Numbered from the stretch's first letter, positions 8,932 through 18,349 are shown. The stretch: 64,000 nucleotides of DNA from Burkholderia sp. USMB20 (GCF_000949135.2 NZ_JTAN02000017.1:310001-374000); one strand, 5' to 3'. Translations and numbers: made by a program. Notes: generated from the sequence alone by a model not told the origin.

Positions 8932-9918
8932 TCAAAGCTCACTTGCGTAGAACGCGTCGGCGTGTATCCGGTCGGGATTGACGCCCTTCCTCCGCAGTAG
9001 CACGTACGAGGCATCGACCAACGCCGGCGCGCCTGCAACATAGGCGCGCCACCCGTCGAGCGCGTTCCAGTCCGCATCGACGGCATCGGTCACCATGCCC
9101 GTGCGATACGGAACCTGCCCCGCGGCGGAAGCCAGAACGACATGCACACGGAGGCCGGGCAAGCATTCGCGCAACTCTTCCAGCCAATGCGTTCCATAAA
9201 CGTCCGCTTCGGAACGAACGCCGAAATACACATGTACTAGCCGGTTCGTCGGCGACTCAGCCATGCCGCGAAGAATCGACAGGATCGGTGCCAATCCGGT
9301 GCCTCCGGCGATGCACAGAACAGGGGCCTCGGACTTTCTTCGCAGGTATGCGGTACCCAGAGGCCCACTAAGGCGCACCGAATCGCCCGGCTTGAGATCA
9401 GCCGCGACGTAGGACGTCACGCGACCGCCAGGAACCAGCCGGATGTGAAATTCGACTTCCTGGCCGTTCGCCGTGTTCGCCATCGAATAAGGCCGGATGT
9501 GTTCCGGCGTGAACTGCAGCGTCGCGTATTGACCAGGAGCAAAGTCGAACGGCTTTGACAGCGCCAGTCGAACCCGTTTGATGTCGTGCGTCAGATCTTC
9601 TATCCCAACGACCGTCGCCTTGAGGATCTTCGACGGATAAACCACGATCTCACCGACCTCGGGAATTTCGATCACGCAATCTTCTACGAGCGTCGCCTGA
9701 CACGCGAGCACAGACTGGCCACCGCTCACCCTCGAGCCCGTTGCATCTGCTCCGAGCGTTACAGCAGAGCCAGAGACGACGGTACAACGACACGTGCCGC
9801 AACGGCCCGCCATGCAGCTGTACGAGATAGGAATCTCGTGAGCCCGAAGCGCGTCGAGCAGGTTATCGCCACTCGTCACCTCGATGTCTCGCTCAAGCGG
9901 CAGGACAGAAATTTTCAT
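8932..9918 (-). CDS. nagAa: Ferredoxin-NAD(P)+ reductase of the salicylate 5-hydroxylase system (NagAa-like)
   Basis: 328 residues. An N-terminal plant-type [2Fe-2S] domain has cysteines in SCMAGRCGTCRC (residues 35-45) and ACQA (about 75); then an FAD domain with RPYSMAN (near 156) and an NAD domain starting GGTGLAPILS (near 222). It takes electrons from NAD(P)H to the Rieske ferredoxin encoded at the other end of the four-gene set. ATG at 9918 is preceded by GGAAG. It is the first gene of the long minus-strand operon and faces the NahR-like regulator gene across about 130 bp. Confidence 0.88.
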   Translation of the reverse strand: MKISVLPLERDIEVTSGDNLLDALRAHEIPISYSCMAGRCGTCRCTVVSGSAVTLGADATGSRVSGGQSVLACQATLVEDCVIEIPEVGEIVVYPSKILKATVVGIEDLTHDIKRVRLALSKPFDFAPGQYATLQFTPEHIRPYSMANTANGQEVEFHIRLVPGGRVTSYVAADLKPGDSVRLSGPLGTAYLRRKSEAPVLCIAGGTGLAPILSILRGMAESPTNRLVHVYFGVRSEADVYGTHWLEELRECLPGLRVHVVLASAAGQVPYRTGMVTDAVDADWNALDGWRAYVAGAPALVDASYVLLRRKGVNPDRIHADAFYASEL

Positions 9919-10047
9919 GACTTCCGTGTCTCCATGCTGTTCTGTGTTTGACGCATGATGCATGGACCCACGTTATCGATACAATAGAATTTCCTTGATA
10001 CGTAAAATCACTGAAATTGATAATGCTTTCAACGACCCGGAGGCCGC
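9919..10047. promoter_or_regulatory. Divergent control region with LysR-type inverted repeat (9996-10010)
   Basis: The 129 bp between the catabolic operon and the LysR gene is AT-rich and holds TGAT-N7-ATCA at 9996-10010, followed by further TTGAT-like half sites near 10016-10022. NahR/NagR-type activators bind imperfect dyads in exactly such a divergent spacer and respond to salicylate. This is the best operator candidate for the operon. The LysR start has CCGGAGG upstream (about 10035-10041). Confidence 0.5.
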
Positions 10048-10950
10048 ATGGAACTTCATGACATAGACCTCAACCTGCTTGTCGTCTTTCAAGAGTTATT
10101 GCGGCAGAGACGCGTCTCTTCCGTAGCAACCGCGCTCGGCACGTCTCAGCCGGCAATCAGCAACGCTCTGGCGAGGCTGAGAAGAGTCCTCGGCGACGAA
10201 CTGTTTCTGCGGACATCGAAAGGAATGGTGCCGACGCCTTTCGCGGAGACGCTCGCCGAACCGATTGCCAACGCACTGGCGACGATTCACGATACGTTGA
10301 ATCTGACGTCGATCTTCGATCCGAAATCGAGCACAAGGGCATTCACGGTTGCAATGACCGACATCGGTGAAATCTCGTTCCTGCCGGTCCTGATGCGAAA
10401 GCTCGCGCTGATCGCGCCAGGCGTGTCGATCAGCACGGTCCGGAACCAGTCCGACACGCTTCGCGCGGATATGGAGCATGGACAGGTAGACCTCGCAATC
10501 GGCTTTCTACCCGACCTCAAGGGTGGCTTTTATCAGCGCCGCCTGTTCCGTCAAAGATATGTCTGTCTTTTCCGCGAAGGGCACCCGCTGGCAGGTGCGG
10601 GCATGACAAGCAAGACGTTTTCAGACGCGGAGCACGTGTCGATCGTCGCCGAGGGCACCGGACACGGTATTGTCGATACCGTTATTCAGCGGGCCGGGAT
10701 ACGCCGGAACGTACGCTTGCGGGTACCGCATTTCGTTGCGGTCGGACACATTCTGCAGACGACCGATCTGATCGCCGTGGTGCCCAATGCATACGCCATG
10801 AGTACGCTCGCTCCTTTCGGCCTCGTCAGCGCCCCCTGCCCGATCAAGATTCCCGATATCACCATCACCGTTCTCTGGCATGCCAGAAACCACCGTGATC
10901 CGGGCAACGAGTGGTTAAGGAAAACCATATTTGAAACCTTCGCGCCCTGA
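10048..10950 (+). CDS. LysR-family activator, NahR/NagR-like (salicylate-responsive type)
   Basis: 300 residues. The N-terminal helix-turn-helix begins MELHDIDLNLLVVFQELL and includes the TSQPAISNALARLR recognition region; the effector domain carries AMTDIGEISFLPVLM, GTGHGIVDT and VPHFVAVGHILQTTDL, which closely follow NahR as I remember it. NahR activates naphthalene and salicylate operons in the presence of salicylate. Its position, divergent from a salicylate-5-hydroxylase operon, supports the same role here. Autoregulation through the shared spacer is expected for the family. Confidence 0.88.
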   Translation: MELHDIDLNLLVVFQELLRQRRVSSVATALGTSQPAISNALARLRRVLGDELFLRTSKGMVPTPFAETLAEPIANALATIHDTLNLTSIFDPKSSTRAFTVAMTDIGEISFLPVLMRKLALIAPGVSISTVRNQSDTLRADMEHGQVDLAIGFLPDLKGGFYQRRLFRQRYVCLFREGHPLAGAGMTSKTFSDAEHVSIVAEGTGHGIVDTVIQRAGIRRNVRLRVPHFVAVGHILQTTDLIAVVPNAYAMSTLAPFGLVSAPCPIKIPDITITVLWHARNHRDPGNEWLRKTIFETFAP

Positions 10951-11217
10951 CGTAACGATCGGGCGGCGCGACTGTCCAGTGACCACCGGCCCCGGCTGCC
11001 CGATCCAATGACCGTCGTACATCACGTCATCTTAGATGAATTGATCGAGGTCCGGTCAGTCCTGCCCGTTCAGACAATCGATGTAGTCCCTATAGATGTC
11101 AGCGAGTTGGGCTTAAGTCATCAGCATCCCCCTCGAGCTTCAGCATCGCCTGCCGACAATGTTATCCCTGCCCCCACTACGTCATAATCTATACACTACC
11201 GCAGTCGGAGCATCAGC
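10951..11217. other. Intergenic spacer with 8-bp inverted repeat (10957-11005)
   Basis: No gene seen. GATCGGGC at 10957-10964 pairs exactly with GCCCGATC at 10998-11005 just after the nahR-like stop; the loop of 33 nt is long and there is no T run, so a terminator role is weak. Promoter elements for the next LysR gene must lie near 11180-11200. Confidence 0.25.
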
Positions 11218-12174
11218 ATGAATCTGCATCGTCTCGATCTTGTTTCACTTTCGCTCTTTGCGCTTGTCGTTCGCAGCGGGAGCATCAGCAAAGGCGCCGA
11301 GCTTGCCCATCTCGCGATCGGCGCCGCGAGCAAGCGCATTGCGGACCTCGAATCGTCAATCGGTACTGAACTGTTCGAGCGCCACTCGCGCGGCATCACG
11401 CTGACGGCAGCGGGAGAAGCGCTTAAGCATCACGCTCAGCGCATTCTCAACGACGTTGACCTGATGACGGCCGATCTCTCCGACTATGCAGCGGGTGTCG
11501 TTGGTGCTGTCAGGCTGTGGGCCAATACCTCGGCGATCACTCAGTTCCTGCCATCGGATATCGCGGCGTTCACGGCCGCCAACCCGGAAATTCGCATTGA
11601 ACTCGAAGAGCAGAACAGCGAACAGATCGCGCTCGCCGTGATCGACGGACACGCAGACTTCGGCATCATGGCCGACCAGATGCCGACGCTCGGTCTGCAG
11701 ACCACGCTCTATCGCCGCGATAGGCTAGTGCTTGTCGTGCCGAATGGGCATCCGCTCGCCCAACGCAAGTCGGCTTCTTTCGATAATGCGCTCGAGTTCG
11801 ATTTTGTCAGCCTCGCGCAGAACACGTCGCTGGCCAAGCGCCTCCAGCTCGCGACAAGTCTGTCGGGCGGCAGGCTGAAACTGCGCATCCAGGTCCGCAG
11901 CTTCGACGCGATGTGCCTGATGGTGGCTGCCGGGCTCGGTATCGCCGTGCTGCCCGACGCGGCAGTGCGCCCGCATCTGCGCTCGATGGGCCTACACAAG
12001 ATTGGCCTGTCCGACGAATGGGCGCACCGCGAACTGCTGATCTGCGCGCGCGATCTCAACGCGCTGCCGAAACCCGCGCGCCGACTCGTCAATCATCTGA
12101 TCGGGTCTTCGCCCACTGCTGGCGCCGATGCCGCGCCTGAAGATGCAAAACCGAACAAGGTATCCACCCGCTGA
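11218..12174 (+). CDS. LysR-family transcriptional regulator of the leuCD-like / CoA-transferase / lyase operon
   Basis: 318 residues. The N-terminal winged helix-turn-helix includes [21 protein letters not shown] and [17 protein letters not shown]; a LysR substrate-binding domain follows with [10 protein letters not shown] and a C-terminal alanine/proline tail. GGAG precedes the ATG. Unusually for the family it is co-directional with its likely targets rather than divergent: the leuC-like gene starts 170 bp downstream on the same strand. The effector is unknown; a diacid intermediate is a reasonable guess. Confidence 0.82.
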   Translation: MNLHRLDLVSLSLFALVVRSGSISKGAELAHLAIGAASKRIADLESSIGTELFERHSRGITLTAAGEALKHHAQRILNDVDLMTADLSDYAAGVVGAVRLWANTSAITQFLPSDIAAFTAANPEIRIELEEQNSEQIALAVIDGHADFGIMADQMPTLGLQTTLYRRDRLVLVVPNGHPLAQRKSASFDNALEFDFVSLAQNTSLAKRLQLATSLSGGRLKLRIQVRSFDAMCLMVAAGLGIAVLPDAAVRPHLRSMGLHKIGLSDEWAHRELLICARDLNALPKPARRLVNHLIGSSPTAGADAAPEDAKPNKVSTR

Positions 12175-12343
12175 CGCTCGGTTTGCGGGCTGGTCACCCT
12201 CCCCGCCGCTTTCGCGTTTCGCGAAAGGTCGCTTCCCCACTATGTCATTCTCAGCGCGCCCCGTCGCGCGGACAATGATCTCCACCAGCCGCATGCCGGT
12301 CACTCGCGGCACCAGCGGCCACAAATCAGATGGAGACACCCCG

Positions 12344-13777
12344 ATGCAGTCATCCAGTGCACCGTGCACGCTGTTCGACAAGCTATGGCAAAGCCACGTC
12401 GTGGCGGAGACCCCGGACGGCCCGACGCTGCTCTACGTCGACCGTCATCTCGTCTATGAGGTGACGAGCCCGCAGGCGTTCGAGGCCATTCGCCTGTCCG
12501 GACGCAGACCCTGGCGTGCCGAGACCGTCCTTGCCGTCGTCGATCACAACGTGCCCACACGCGCATCGGAGCGCGCCAGCATCGACTCGATCTTGGACCC
12601 GCTGTCACGCATCCAGGTCGCGCAACTCGACAAGAACTGCACCGAATTCGGCATCACGTCATACGGCATCCGCAGCCCGAAGCAGGGCATCATCCACGTC
12701 GTCGGCCCTGAACAGGGCGCGACGTTGCCAGGCATGACGGTGGTCGCGGGCGACTCCCACACGAGTACGCATGGCGCGTTCGCGGCGCTGGCATTTGGCG
12801 TAGGCACGTCGGAAGTAGAGCACGTGCTGGCGACGCAGTGCCTGTCGGTGAAGAAGATGAAATCGATGCTGGTGCGCGTCGAGGGCGCGCTGCCCGCGGG
12901 CGTGACTGCCAAAGACCTCGTGCTCGCGATCATCGGCAAGATCGGCACGGCAGGAGGCACCGGTTACGCGATGGAATTCGCGGGCAGCACGATTCGCGCG
13001 CTGTCGATGGAAGGCCGCATGACGTTGTGCAATATGGCGATCGAAGCAGGCGCGCGCGTCGGCCTGATCGCCGTCGACGACGTCACGATCGATTATGTCA
13101 AAGGCCGCCCCTTTGCACCCGGCGAATCGCACTGGGACGCCGCCGTGTCGTACTGGCGCACGCTCGTCAGTGACGAAGGCGCCCGCTTCGACACGACCGT
13201 CGATATCGACGCCGCTACCCTGCGCCCGATGGTTACCTGGGGCACGTCGCCCGAAATGGTGGTCTCGATTGACGGTACCGTTCCGAATCCATCCGATGAA
13301 ACCGATCCCGTCCGTCGCGCCGGCATGACGCGCGCACTGCAGTACATGGGACTCGAGCCCGGCACGCCGTTGAAGCAGATCGCACTCGACAAGATTTTTA
13401 TCGGATCGTGCACGAACGCGCGCATCGAAGACTTGCGCGCGGCTGCGGCGATCGTGAAGGGCAAGCATGTCGCGCCTAACGTACAGCTGGCGCTCGTGGT
13501 GCCGGGCTCGGGACTCGTCAAAGCGCAAGCAGAGGCGGAAGGGCTCGACACCGTTTTCATGGCGGCCGGTTTCGAATGGCGCGAGCCCGGCTGCTCGATG
13601 TGCCTCGGCATGAACGACGATCACCTGCATCCGGGCGAGCGCTGCGCGTCCACATCGAACCGCAATTTCGAGGGCCGCCAGGGGCCCGGCGGACGCAGCC
13701 ATCTCGTCAGTCCCGCGATGGCCGCCGCAGCCGCCATTGCGGGCCACTTCGTCGACGTTTCCCACGGAGGCTTCTGA
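12344..13777 (+). CDS. Aconitase-family hydro-lyase large subunit, LeuC type (isopropylmalate / maleate / citraconate hydratase)
   Basis: 477 residues with the LeuC hallmarks: [11 protein letters not shown] near residue 140, IGSCTN near 350 and the [11 protein letters not shown] cluster motif near 415 that supplies two cysteines for the [4Fe-4S] centre, plus [19 protein letters not shown]. LeuC acts in leucine synthesis, but close paralogues with LeuD partners hydrate maleate (HbzI/HbzJ) or citraconate. The adjacent CoA-transferase and lyase argue for a catabolic hydro-lyase rather than leucine synthesis. A longer in-frame start at 12128 would overlap the LysR gene; ATG 12344 was chosen. Confidence 0.85.
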   Translation: MQSSSAPCTLFDKLWQSHVVAETPDGPTLLYVDRHLVYEVTSPQAFEAIRLSGRRPWRAETVLAVVDHNVPTRASERASIDSILDPLSRIQVAQLDKNCTEFGITSYGIRSPKQGIIHVVGPEQGATLPGMTVVAGDSHTSTHGAFAALAFGVGTSEVEHVLATQCLSVKKMKSMLVRVEGALPAGVTAKDLVLAIIGKIGTAGGTGYAMEFAGSTIRALSMEGRMTLCNMAIEAGARVGLIAVDDVTIDYVKGRPFAPGESHWDAAVSYWRTLVSDEGARFDTTVDIDAATLRPMVTWGTSPEMVVSIDGTVPNPSDETDPVRRAGMTRALQYMGLEPGTPLKQIALDKIFIGSCTNARIEDLRAAAAIVKGKHVAPNVQLALVVPGSGLVKAQAEAEGLDTVFMAAGFEWREPGCSMCLGMNDDHLHPGERCASTSNRNFEGRQGPGGRSHLVSPAMAAAAAIAGHFVDVSHGGF

Positions 13778-14415
13778 TGCAGCCTTTCACCCAACTCGAA
13801 GCCCTCGTCGTGCCGCTCGACCGCTTGAATGTCGATACCGACGCGATCATCCCCAAGCAGTTCATGAAGTCGGTGCAGCGCACGGGCTTCGGCGTGAATC
13901 TGTTCGACGAATGGCGCTATCTCGACCACGGCGAGCCGGGCCAGGATGTCTCGACGCGCAAGCCCAATCCCGATTTCGCGCTGAATCAACCCCGCTACGC
14001 AGGCGCGCAGATTCTGCTTACGCGCGACAACTTCGGCTGCGGTTCGAGCCGCGAGCACGCGGCGTGGGCGCTGTCGGACTTCGGCATCCGCGCGCTGATT
14101 GCGCCGAGCTTCGCCGACATCTTCTATGGAAACTGTTTCAAGAACGGCTTACTGCCGATCCGGCTCGACGAAAGCATCGTGCAGGGTCTATTCGATGTCG
14201 TCGAGCGCACGTCGGGTCTGCGTCTTTCAATCGATCTGGATGCGCAAACCCTCCGCCCCGCCGGCGGCGACGCGATCCGCTTCGACATCGAGCCCGAACG
14301 CAAGCGGCGTCTCATCAACGGACTCGACGATGTTGCGCTGACCTTGCAGCAAGCCGATCGGATCCGCGCATATGAACGCATCCGGCGTGCTAACGAGCCG
14401 TGGCTCTTCAACTGA
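13777..14415 (+). CDS. Aconitase-family hydro-lyase small subunit, LeuD type
   Basis: 212 residues, usual LeuD length. [20 protein letters not shown] at the N-terminus and the swivelling-domain substrate loop [15 protein letters not shown] near residue 85 are clear. The ATG overlaps the large-subunit stop codon by one base (TGATG), so the two subunits are translationally coupled. The small subunit sets much of the substrate specificity in this family, so this is the gene to compare with maleate hydratase HbzJ and with biosynthetic LeuD. Confidence 0.85.
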   Translation: MQPFTQLEALVVPLDRLNVDTDAIIPKQFMKSVQRTGFGVNLFDEWRYLDHGEPGQDVSTRKPNPDFALNQPRYAGAQILLTRDNFGCGSSREHAAWALSDFGIRALIAPSFADIFYGNCFKNGLLPIRLDESIVQGLFDVVERTSGLRLSIDLDAQTLRPAGGDAIRFDIEPERKRRLINGLDDVALTLQQADRIRAYERIRRANEPWLFN

Positions 14416-14502
14416 ATATCGATCCAGGTACAGCCAAAGCATAGCGAAAGCACGGCCGAAGCAGGGCTTGAGCGCCGACCGCATTTTTCAGGAGTTTTCA
14501 TC

Positions 14503-15720
14503 ATGAGTGGTCAACCCTTTCTTTCGACCTCGCCCGCCGCGCTCAAAGGCGTGCGTGTGATCGAAATGGGCCAACTGATCGCAGGTCCGTTCGCCGGCAA
14601 AACACTCGGCGAATTTGGCGCGGACGTCATCAAGATCGAGCCGCCCGGCGCGGGCGACCCGCTGCGCAACTGGCGTCTGATGAAGGACGGCACATCTGTC
14701 TGGTGGCAAGTGCAGTCGCGCAACAAGCGCTCAATCGCGCTCGATCTGCGCAGCTCCGAAGGTCAGGACATCGCGCGCAAGCTAATCGCCCAAGCCGATG
14801 TGCTCATCGAAAACTTCCGTCCCGGCACGCTCGAAGGCTGGGGCATGAGCTACGCGCAACTGGCGGAACTCAATCCGGGTCTCATCATGCTGCGCGTCTC
14901 CGGATACGGCCAGACGGGTCCGTATCGTGATCTGCCGGGGTTCGGCTCGATCGGCGAAGCGATGGGCGGGCTGCGTCACCTGACGGGCGAACCCGGCCGC
15001 GTGCCCGTGCGCTGCGGCATTTCGATCGGCGATACGCTCGCGGCGCTGCATGGTGTGATCGGCGTGCTCACCGCTCTCTATCACCGTGACGCGAACGGCG
15101 GCAAGGGACAGGTCATCGACGTCGCATTGCACGAAGCCGTCTTCAACGTGATGGAAAGCCTCATCCCTGAGTACAGCGCGTTCGGTGCGGTGCGCGAAGC
15201 GGCCGGCAGCGCATTGCCGGGCATTGCGCCGTCGAATGCGTATCGCTGCGCCGACGGCTACGTGCTGATCGCGGGCAACGGCGACAGCATTTTCAAACGC
15301 CTGATGACCTCGATCGGCCGCGAAGACCTCGCTGACGATCCCGCGCTCGCGAACAACGCGGGGCGCGTCGCGCGTGTCGACGAACTGGACCGGGCGATCG
15401 AAGCATGGAGCGCGCAGCGCGCGACGGAAGACGTGCTCGCGATGCTAACGGAAGCGCGCGTGCCCGCCGGCAAGATCTACACCGCGAAGGACATCGCCGA
15501 AGACCCGCATTACCGCGCTCGCGACATGATCCTGCGCCAGCCCACGCGCGACGGCTACGAAGTCGACGTGCCCGGCATCGTGCCGAAACTGATGGGCACG
15601 CCGGGCTCGGTGCGCTCGTCGGCGCCGAAGCTCGGGGACGACACCGATAGCGTGCTGCGTGGAATCGGTCTCACCGATACGCAGATTGCCGCACTGCGCG
15701 AGAAAGGAGCGATTGCATGA
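14503..15720 (+). CDS. Class III (CaiB/BaiF, formyl-CoA transferase family) CoA-transferase
   Basis: 405 residues. N-terminal LKGVRVIEMGQLIAGPFAGK and LGEFGADVIKIEPPGAGDP, then NKRSIALDLRS, DVLIENFRPGTLE, and the catalytic aspartate in CGISIGDTLAALHGV near residue 173. Family III enzymes move CoA between a CoA donor such as succinyl-CoA and a carboxylic acid. Following a hydro-lyase and preceding a CoA-ester lyase, it most likely activates a hydroxy diacid (malate, citramalate or 3-hydroxy-3-methylglutarate). AGGAG lies before the ATG. Confidence 0.87.
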   Translation: MSGQPFLSTSPAALKGVRVIEMGQLIAGPFAGKTLGEFGADVIKIEPPGAGDPLRNWRLMKDGTSVWWQVQSRNKRSIALDLRSSEGQDIARKLIAQADVLIENFRPGTLEGWGMSYAQLAELNPGLIMLRVSGYGQTGPYRDLPGFGSIGEAMGGLRHLTGEPGRVPVRCGISIGDTLAALHGVIGVLTALYHRDANGGKGQVIDVALHEAVFNVMESLIPEYSAFGAVREAAGSALPGIAPSNAYRCADGYVLIAGNGDSIFKRLMTSIGREDLADDPALANNAGRVARVDELDRAIEAWSAQRATEDVLAMLTEARVPAGKIYTAKDIAEDPHYRARDMILRQPTRDGYEVDVPGIVPKLMGTPGSVRSSAPKLGDDTDSVLRGIGLTDTQIAALREKGAIA

Positions 15721-16733
15721 ACATCTGGAACGGTGAAAAACAGCGCATTCATATGCAAGAGGTGGGGATGCGCGACGGCTTCCAGGCCGAAAGCGCATTC
15801 GTCGAAACACGGGACAAGATTGCGATGATCGACGCCCTCTCGAACACGGGTATGGCGAAGATCGAAGTCACCGCGTTCGTCTCGCCGCAGGCGGTTCCCG
15901 CGTTGCGCGACGCGGAAATCGTGCTGCGCGAAATCACGCGCAAGCCGGGCATCGTCTATACCGCGCTGGTGCCAAACGTACGCGGCGCCGAACGGGCCAT
16001 CAGTGCGCGCGCGGACGAACTAAATCTCGTGATGTCGGCGAGCGAGAGCCACAACCTGTCGAATCTGCGCATGACGCAGGACCAGTCGTTCAACGGTTTG
16101 AAACACGTGGCCGCGATCGCACGCGAAGCGGGCCTGCCCGTCAACATCTCGCTGTCGTGCGCGTTCGGCTGTCCAATGGAAGGCGACGTGCCCGAAGCGA
16201 CCGTGCTCGCGTGGTCGCAACGCTTCATCGAGGAAGCGGGCGCGCGCGGTGTCACGCTGTGCGATACGACGGGGATGGCGTTCCCGCAGCAGGTCGCAAG
16301 ACTCACGGCGCAGTTCGTCGAGCGCTGGCCGAAGACCGAACTCACGCTGCATTTCCACAACACGCGCGGCATGGGCCTGGCGAACGTGCTGGCTGCGATC
16401 GATGCGGGCGCGGACCGGTTCGATGCGTCTCTCGGCGGAATCGGCGGATGTCCATACGCGCCCGGCGCAAGCGGTAACGTCTGCAGCGAGGAAATCGTGC
16501 ATGCGCTGGAACTGATGGGCTACGACACGGGCGTCGATCTCGGCGCGCTCATTGCCGCGTCGCAGCGCCTGCCTTCGCTGATCGGCCACGACACGCCGAG
16601 CCAGATCGTGAAGGCGGGACGCCGGCTCGATCTGCATCCGCCGCCTGCCGATTTGGCCGCAATCCGCGAGCGCGCGTTTCAACGGGACACTGCCGTAGTC
16701 GAGAGCGTAAAAACCTCGGGTAGAAACAGTTAA
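15717..16733 (+). CDS. HMG-CoA lyase family (DRE-TIM) acyl-CoA lyase
   Basis: 338 residues. Metal-binding and catalytic motifs are visible: RDGFQAE near residue 17, HFHNTRGMG near 215, and the active-site cysteine in GGIGGCPYAPGASGN near 245. The family cleaves 3-hydroxyacyl-CoA esters by retro-Claisen chemistry; HMG-CoA, citramalyl-CoA and malyl-CoA are all plausible here. Its ATG overlaps the CoA-transferase stop (ATGA), so activation and cleavage are coupled in expression. Expected products include acetyl-CoA plus pyruvate, glyoxylate or acetoacetate according to substrate. Confidence 0.85.
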   Translation: MNIWNGEKQRIHMQEVGMRDGFQAESAFVETRDKIAMIDALSNTGMAKIEVTAFVSPQAVPALRDAEIVLREITRKPGIVYTALVPNVRGAERAISARADELNLVMSASESHNLSNLRMTQDQSFNGLKHVAAIAREAGLPVNISLSCAFGCPMEGDVPEATVLAWSQRFIEEAGARGVTLCDTTGMAFPQQVARLTAQFVERWPKTELTLHFHNTRGMGLANVLAAIDAGADRFDASLGGIGGCPYAPGASGNVCSEEIVHALELMGYDTGVDLGALIAASQRLPSLIGHDTPSQIVKAGRRLDLHPPPADLAAIRERAFQRDTAVVESVKTSGRNS

Positions 16734-17076
16734 TCAGTGATTCATAGCGTACGACATCGTTGCACGGGTTGTCGTTTCCATCGGCTTCCTGCCGGCCGAC
16801 GGTGGCTCGATGCATTTCCCGCAACCCGAGTGCGCCCCTTCGTCTTTCCGGCATATCTGTCGTTTCGTGCCATACGGTCGTTAACAACCTGGCTCACCGC
16901 GGACTCGGCGATGCTGCCGCTGATCGACAGGCCCTTCGCCCCGATCTCCGAGTCCTTCTCCAGCACGCATGCGCCGATCTCGACGCCCTATTCCTGCGCA
17001 AGAGCTTCAGGCGGATCGCCGCGGACAGGCCCGCCGGTCCAACCGCCCCGCACCCCATGCGTTCATTGTTGGCCGG
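16734..17076. other. 343-bp gap without recognised gene
   Basis: Short broken frames only. A minus-strand frame (about 16760-16966) gives an orderly looking peptide with DSEIGAKGLSISGSIAES, but it has no credible start and I could not assign a family. It may be a decayed gene. Confidence 0.3.
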
Positions 17077-17334
17077 TCATTTCCTGATTTTTGGCGCGCA
17101 CCGCCCCCCCATTGCGGGGCGTCGGGTTGCAGGTGGAAAGACGAACCAAGAACCGTCGTCGTGGCGGAAGAACATGATCTTCAAGCAACGTTGATCACCC
17201 TCGGATTCAACGCAAACGCAACGCCACGGCTTGCGGCGTGAGCGGACAATACGAGTCATCCGAATCCGGCCTACCACATCGGCACCGAGCCACATATTGA
17301 CAACGTCGCGGAGCGATCTTTCCCGTGCAACCAT
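17077..17334 (-). CDS. Small hypothetical protein (85 aa)
   Basis: 85 residues, basic, with a compact region CLKIMFFRHDDGSWFVFPP that looks like two beta strands joined by a turn. GGAG stands 9 nt before the ATG, which is the main reason to include it. No family recognised. It lies between the lyase operon and a truncated etfA gene in a region of broken genes, so it may be a remnant or a small mobile-element passenger. Confidence 0.4.
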   Translation of the reverse strand: MVARERSLRDVVNMWLGADVVGRIRMTRIVRSRRKPWRCVCVESEGDQRCLKIMFFRHDDGSWFVFPPATRRPAMGGRCAPKIRK

Positions 17335-17384
17335 CGGCCTACTCCAGCGAATTCACAATCTATCCGGTTGCAACTCGAGCGCAG

Positions 17385-18224
17385 TCAAACGGCATCAACG
17401 AAGTCAGGTACGATCGCGAACAGATCGCCGACGAGTCCATAGTCGGCCACGCTGAAGATCGGCGCTTCCTCGTCCTTGTTAATCGCCACGATCACCTTCG
17501 AGTCCTTCATGCCCGCTAGGTGCTGGATCGCGCCCGAGATGCCCACCGCGATGTAGAGCTGCGGCGCGACGATCTTACCGGTCCGGCCAACCTGGTAATT
17601 GTTCGGCACGTAGCCGGCGTCCACTGCTGCGCGCGAGGCGCCCAGTGCGGCGTTGAGCTTGTCGGCGAACGGCTCGAGCACCTTCGTGTAATTCTCGCCA
17701 CTGCCGAGACCGCGGCCGCCCGAGACGATGATCTTCGCGCTCGTGAGTTCCGGACGGTCGAGCTTCGTGACTTCGCGGCCGACGAACTGCGACAGACCGC
17801 TGTCCGCCGCTGCTTCGAGCTTCTCGACCGCTGCGCTGCCGCCTTCGGCCGCAACTGCGTCGAATGCGGTCGTGCGGACCGTGATGACCTTGATCGAGTC
17901 ATCCGACTGCACCGTAGCAATTGCGTTGCCTGCATAGATCGGGCGCTCGAACGTGTCGGGTGAAACCACTGCGGTGACGCCGCTGATTTGCGCAACGTCC
18001 AGCTTAGCAGCAATACGCGGCGTGACGTTCTTGCCCGATGCCGTTGCCGGCGCGAAGATGTGCGAGTAGTTCTTGGCGATGCTCAGAACCGTCGCTTCGA
18101 TGTTCTCGGCAAGGCCCACTTCAAGTTGCGGCGCATCGGCCAGCAGCACCTTCGAAACGCCAGCGATCTTCGCCGCAGCGTCGGCCGCAGCCTGTGCGTT
18201 ATGACCAGCGATCAGCACGTGCAC
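17385..18224 (-). pseudogene. etfA: etfA, electron transfer flavoprotein alpha subunit, 5'-truncated
   Basis: 279 residues align with the C-terminal nine tenths of ETF alpha: ASGKNVTPRIAAKLDV, the domain II motif [44 protein letters not shown] and [21 protein letters not shown], which hold the FAD and AMP contacts. Normal ETF alpha begins about 30 residues earlier with an ILVIAEH-type strand; here homology starts abruptly at HVLIAGHNAQ at about 18222 and the sequence upstream is unrelated. There is no etfB beside it. A product from the GTG at 18224 would lack the first strand, so it is probably non-functional. Confidence 0.8.
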
Positions 18225-18349
18225 AGCTCGCTGCGCGCGAGAAAGCGATCATCGCGTCAGATGGATTGCGCGTCGCCCCCTGACCGCGATGGAAATCGCC
18301 CGCCGCTTCACACATACCTGGCGTATCTGGACCAGACGCACCCACGGAC

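Noticed and set aside
12128-12343. 72-codon N-terminal extension of the LeuC-like protein
   Set aside because: Overlaps the LysR gene, low-complexity and not LeuC-like; ATG 12344 gives normal LeuC length.
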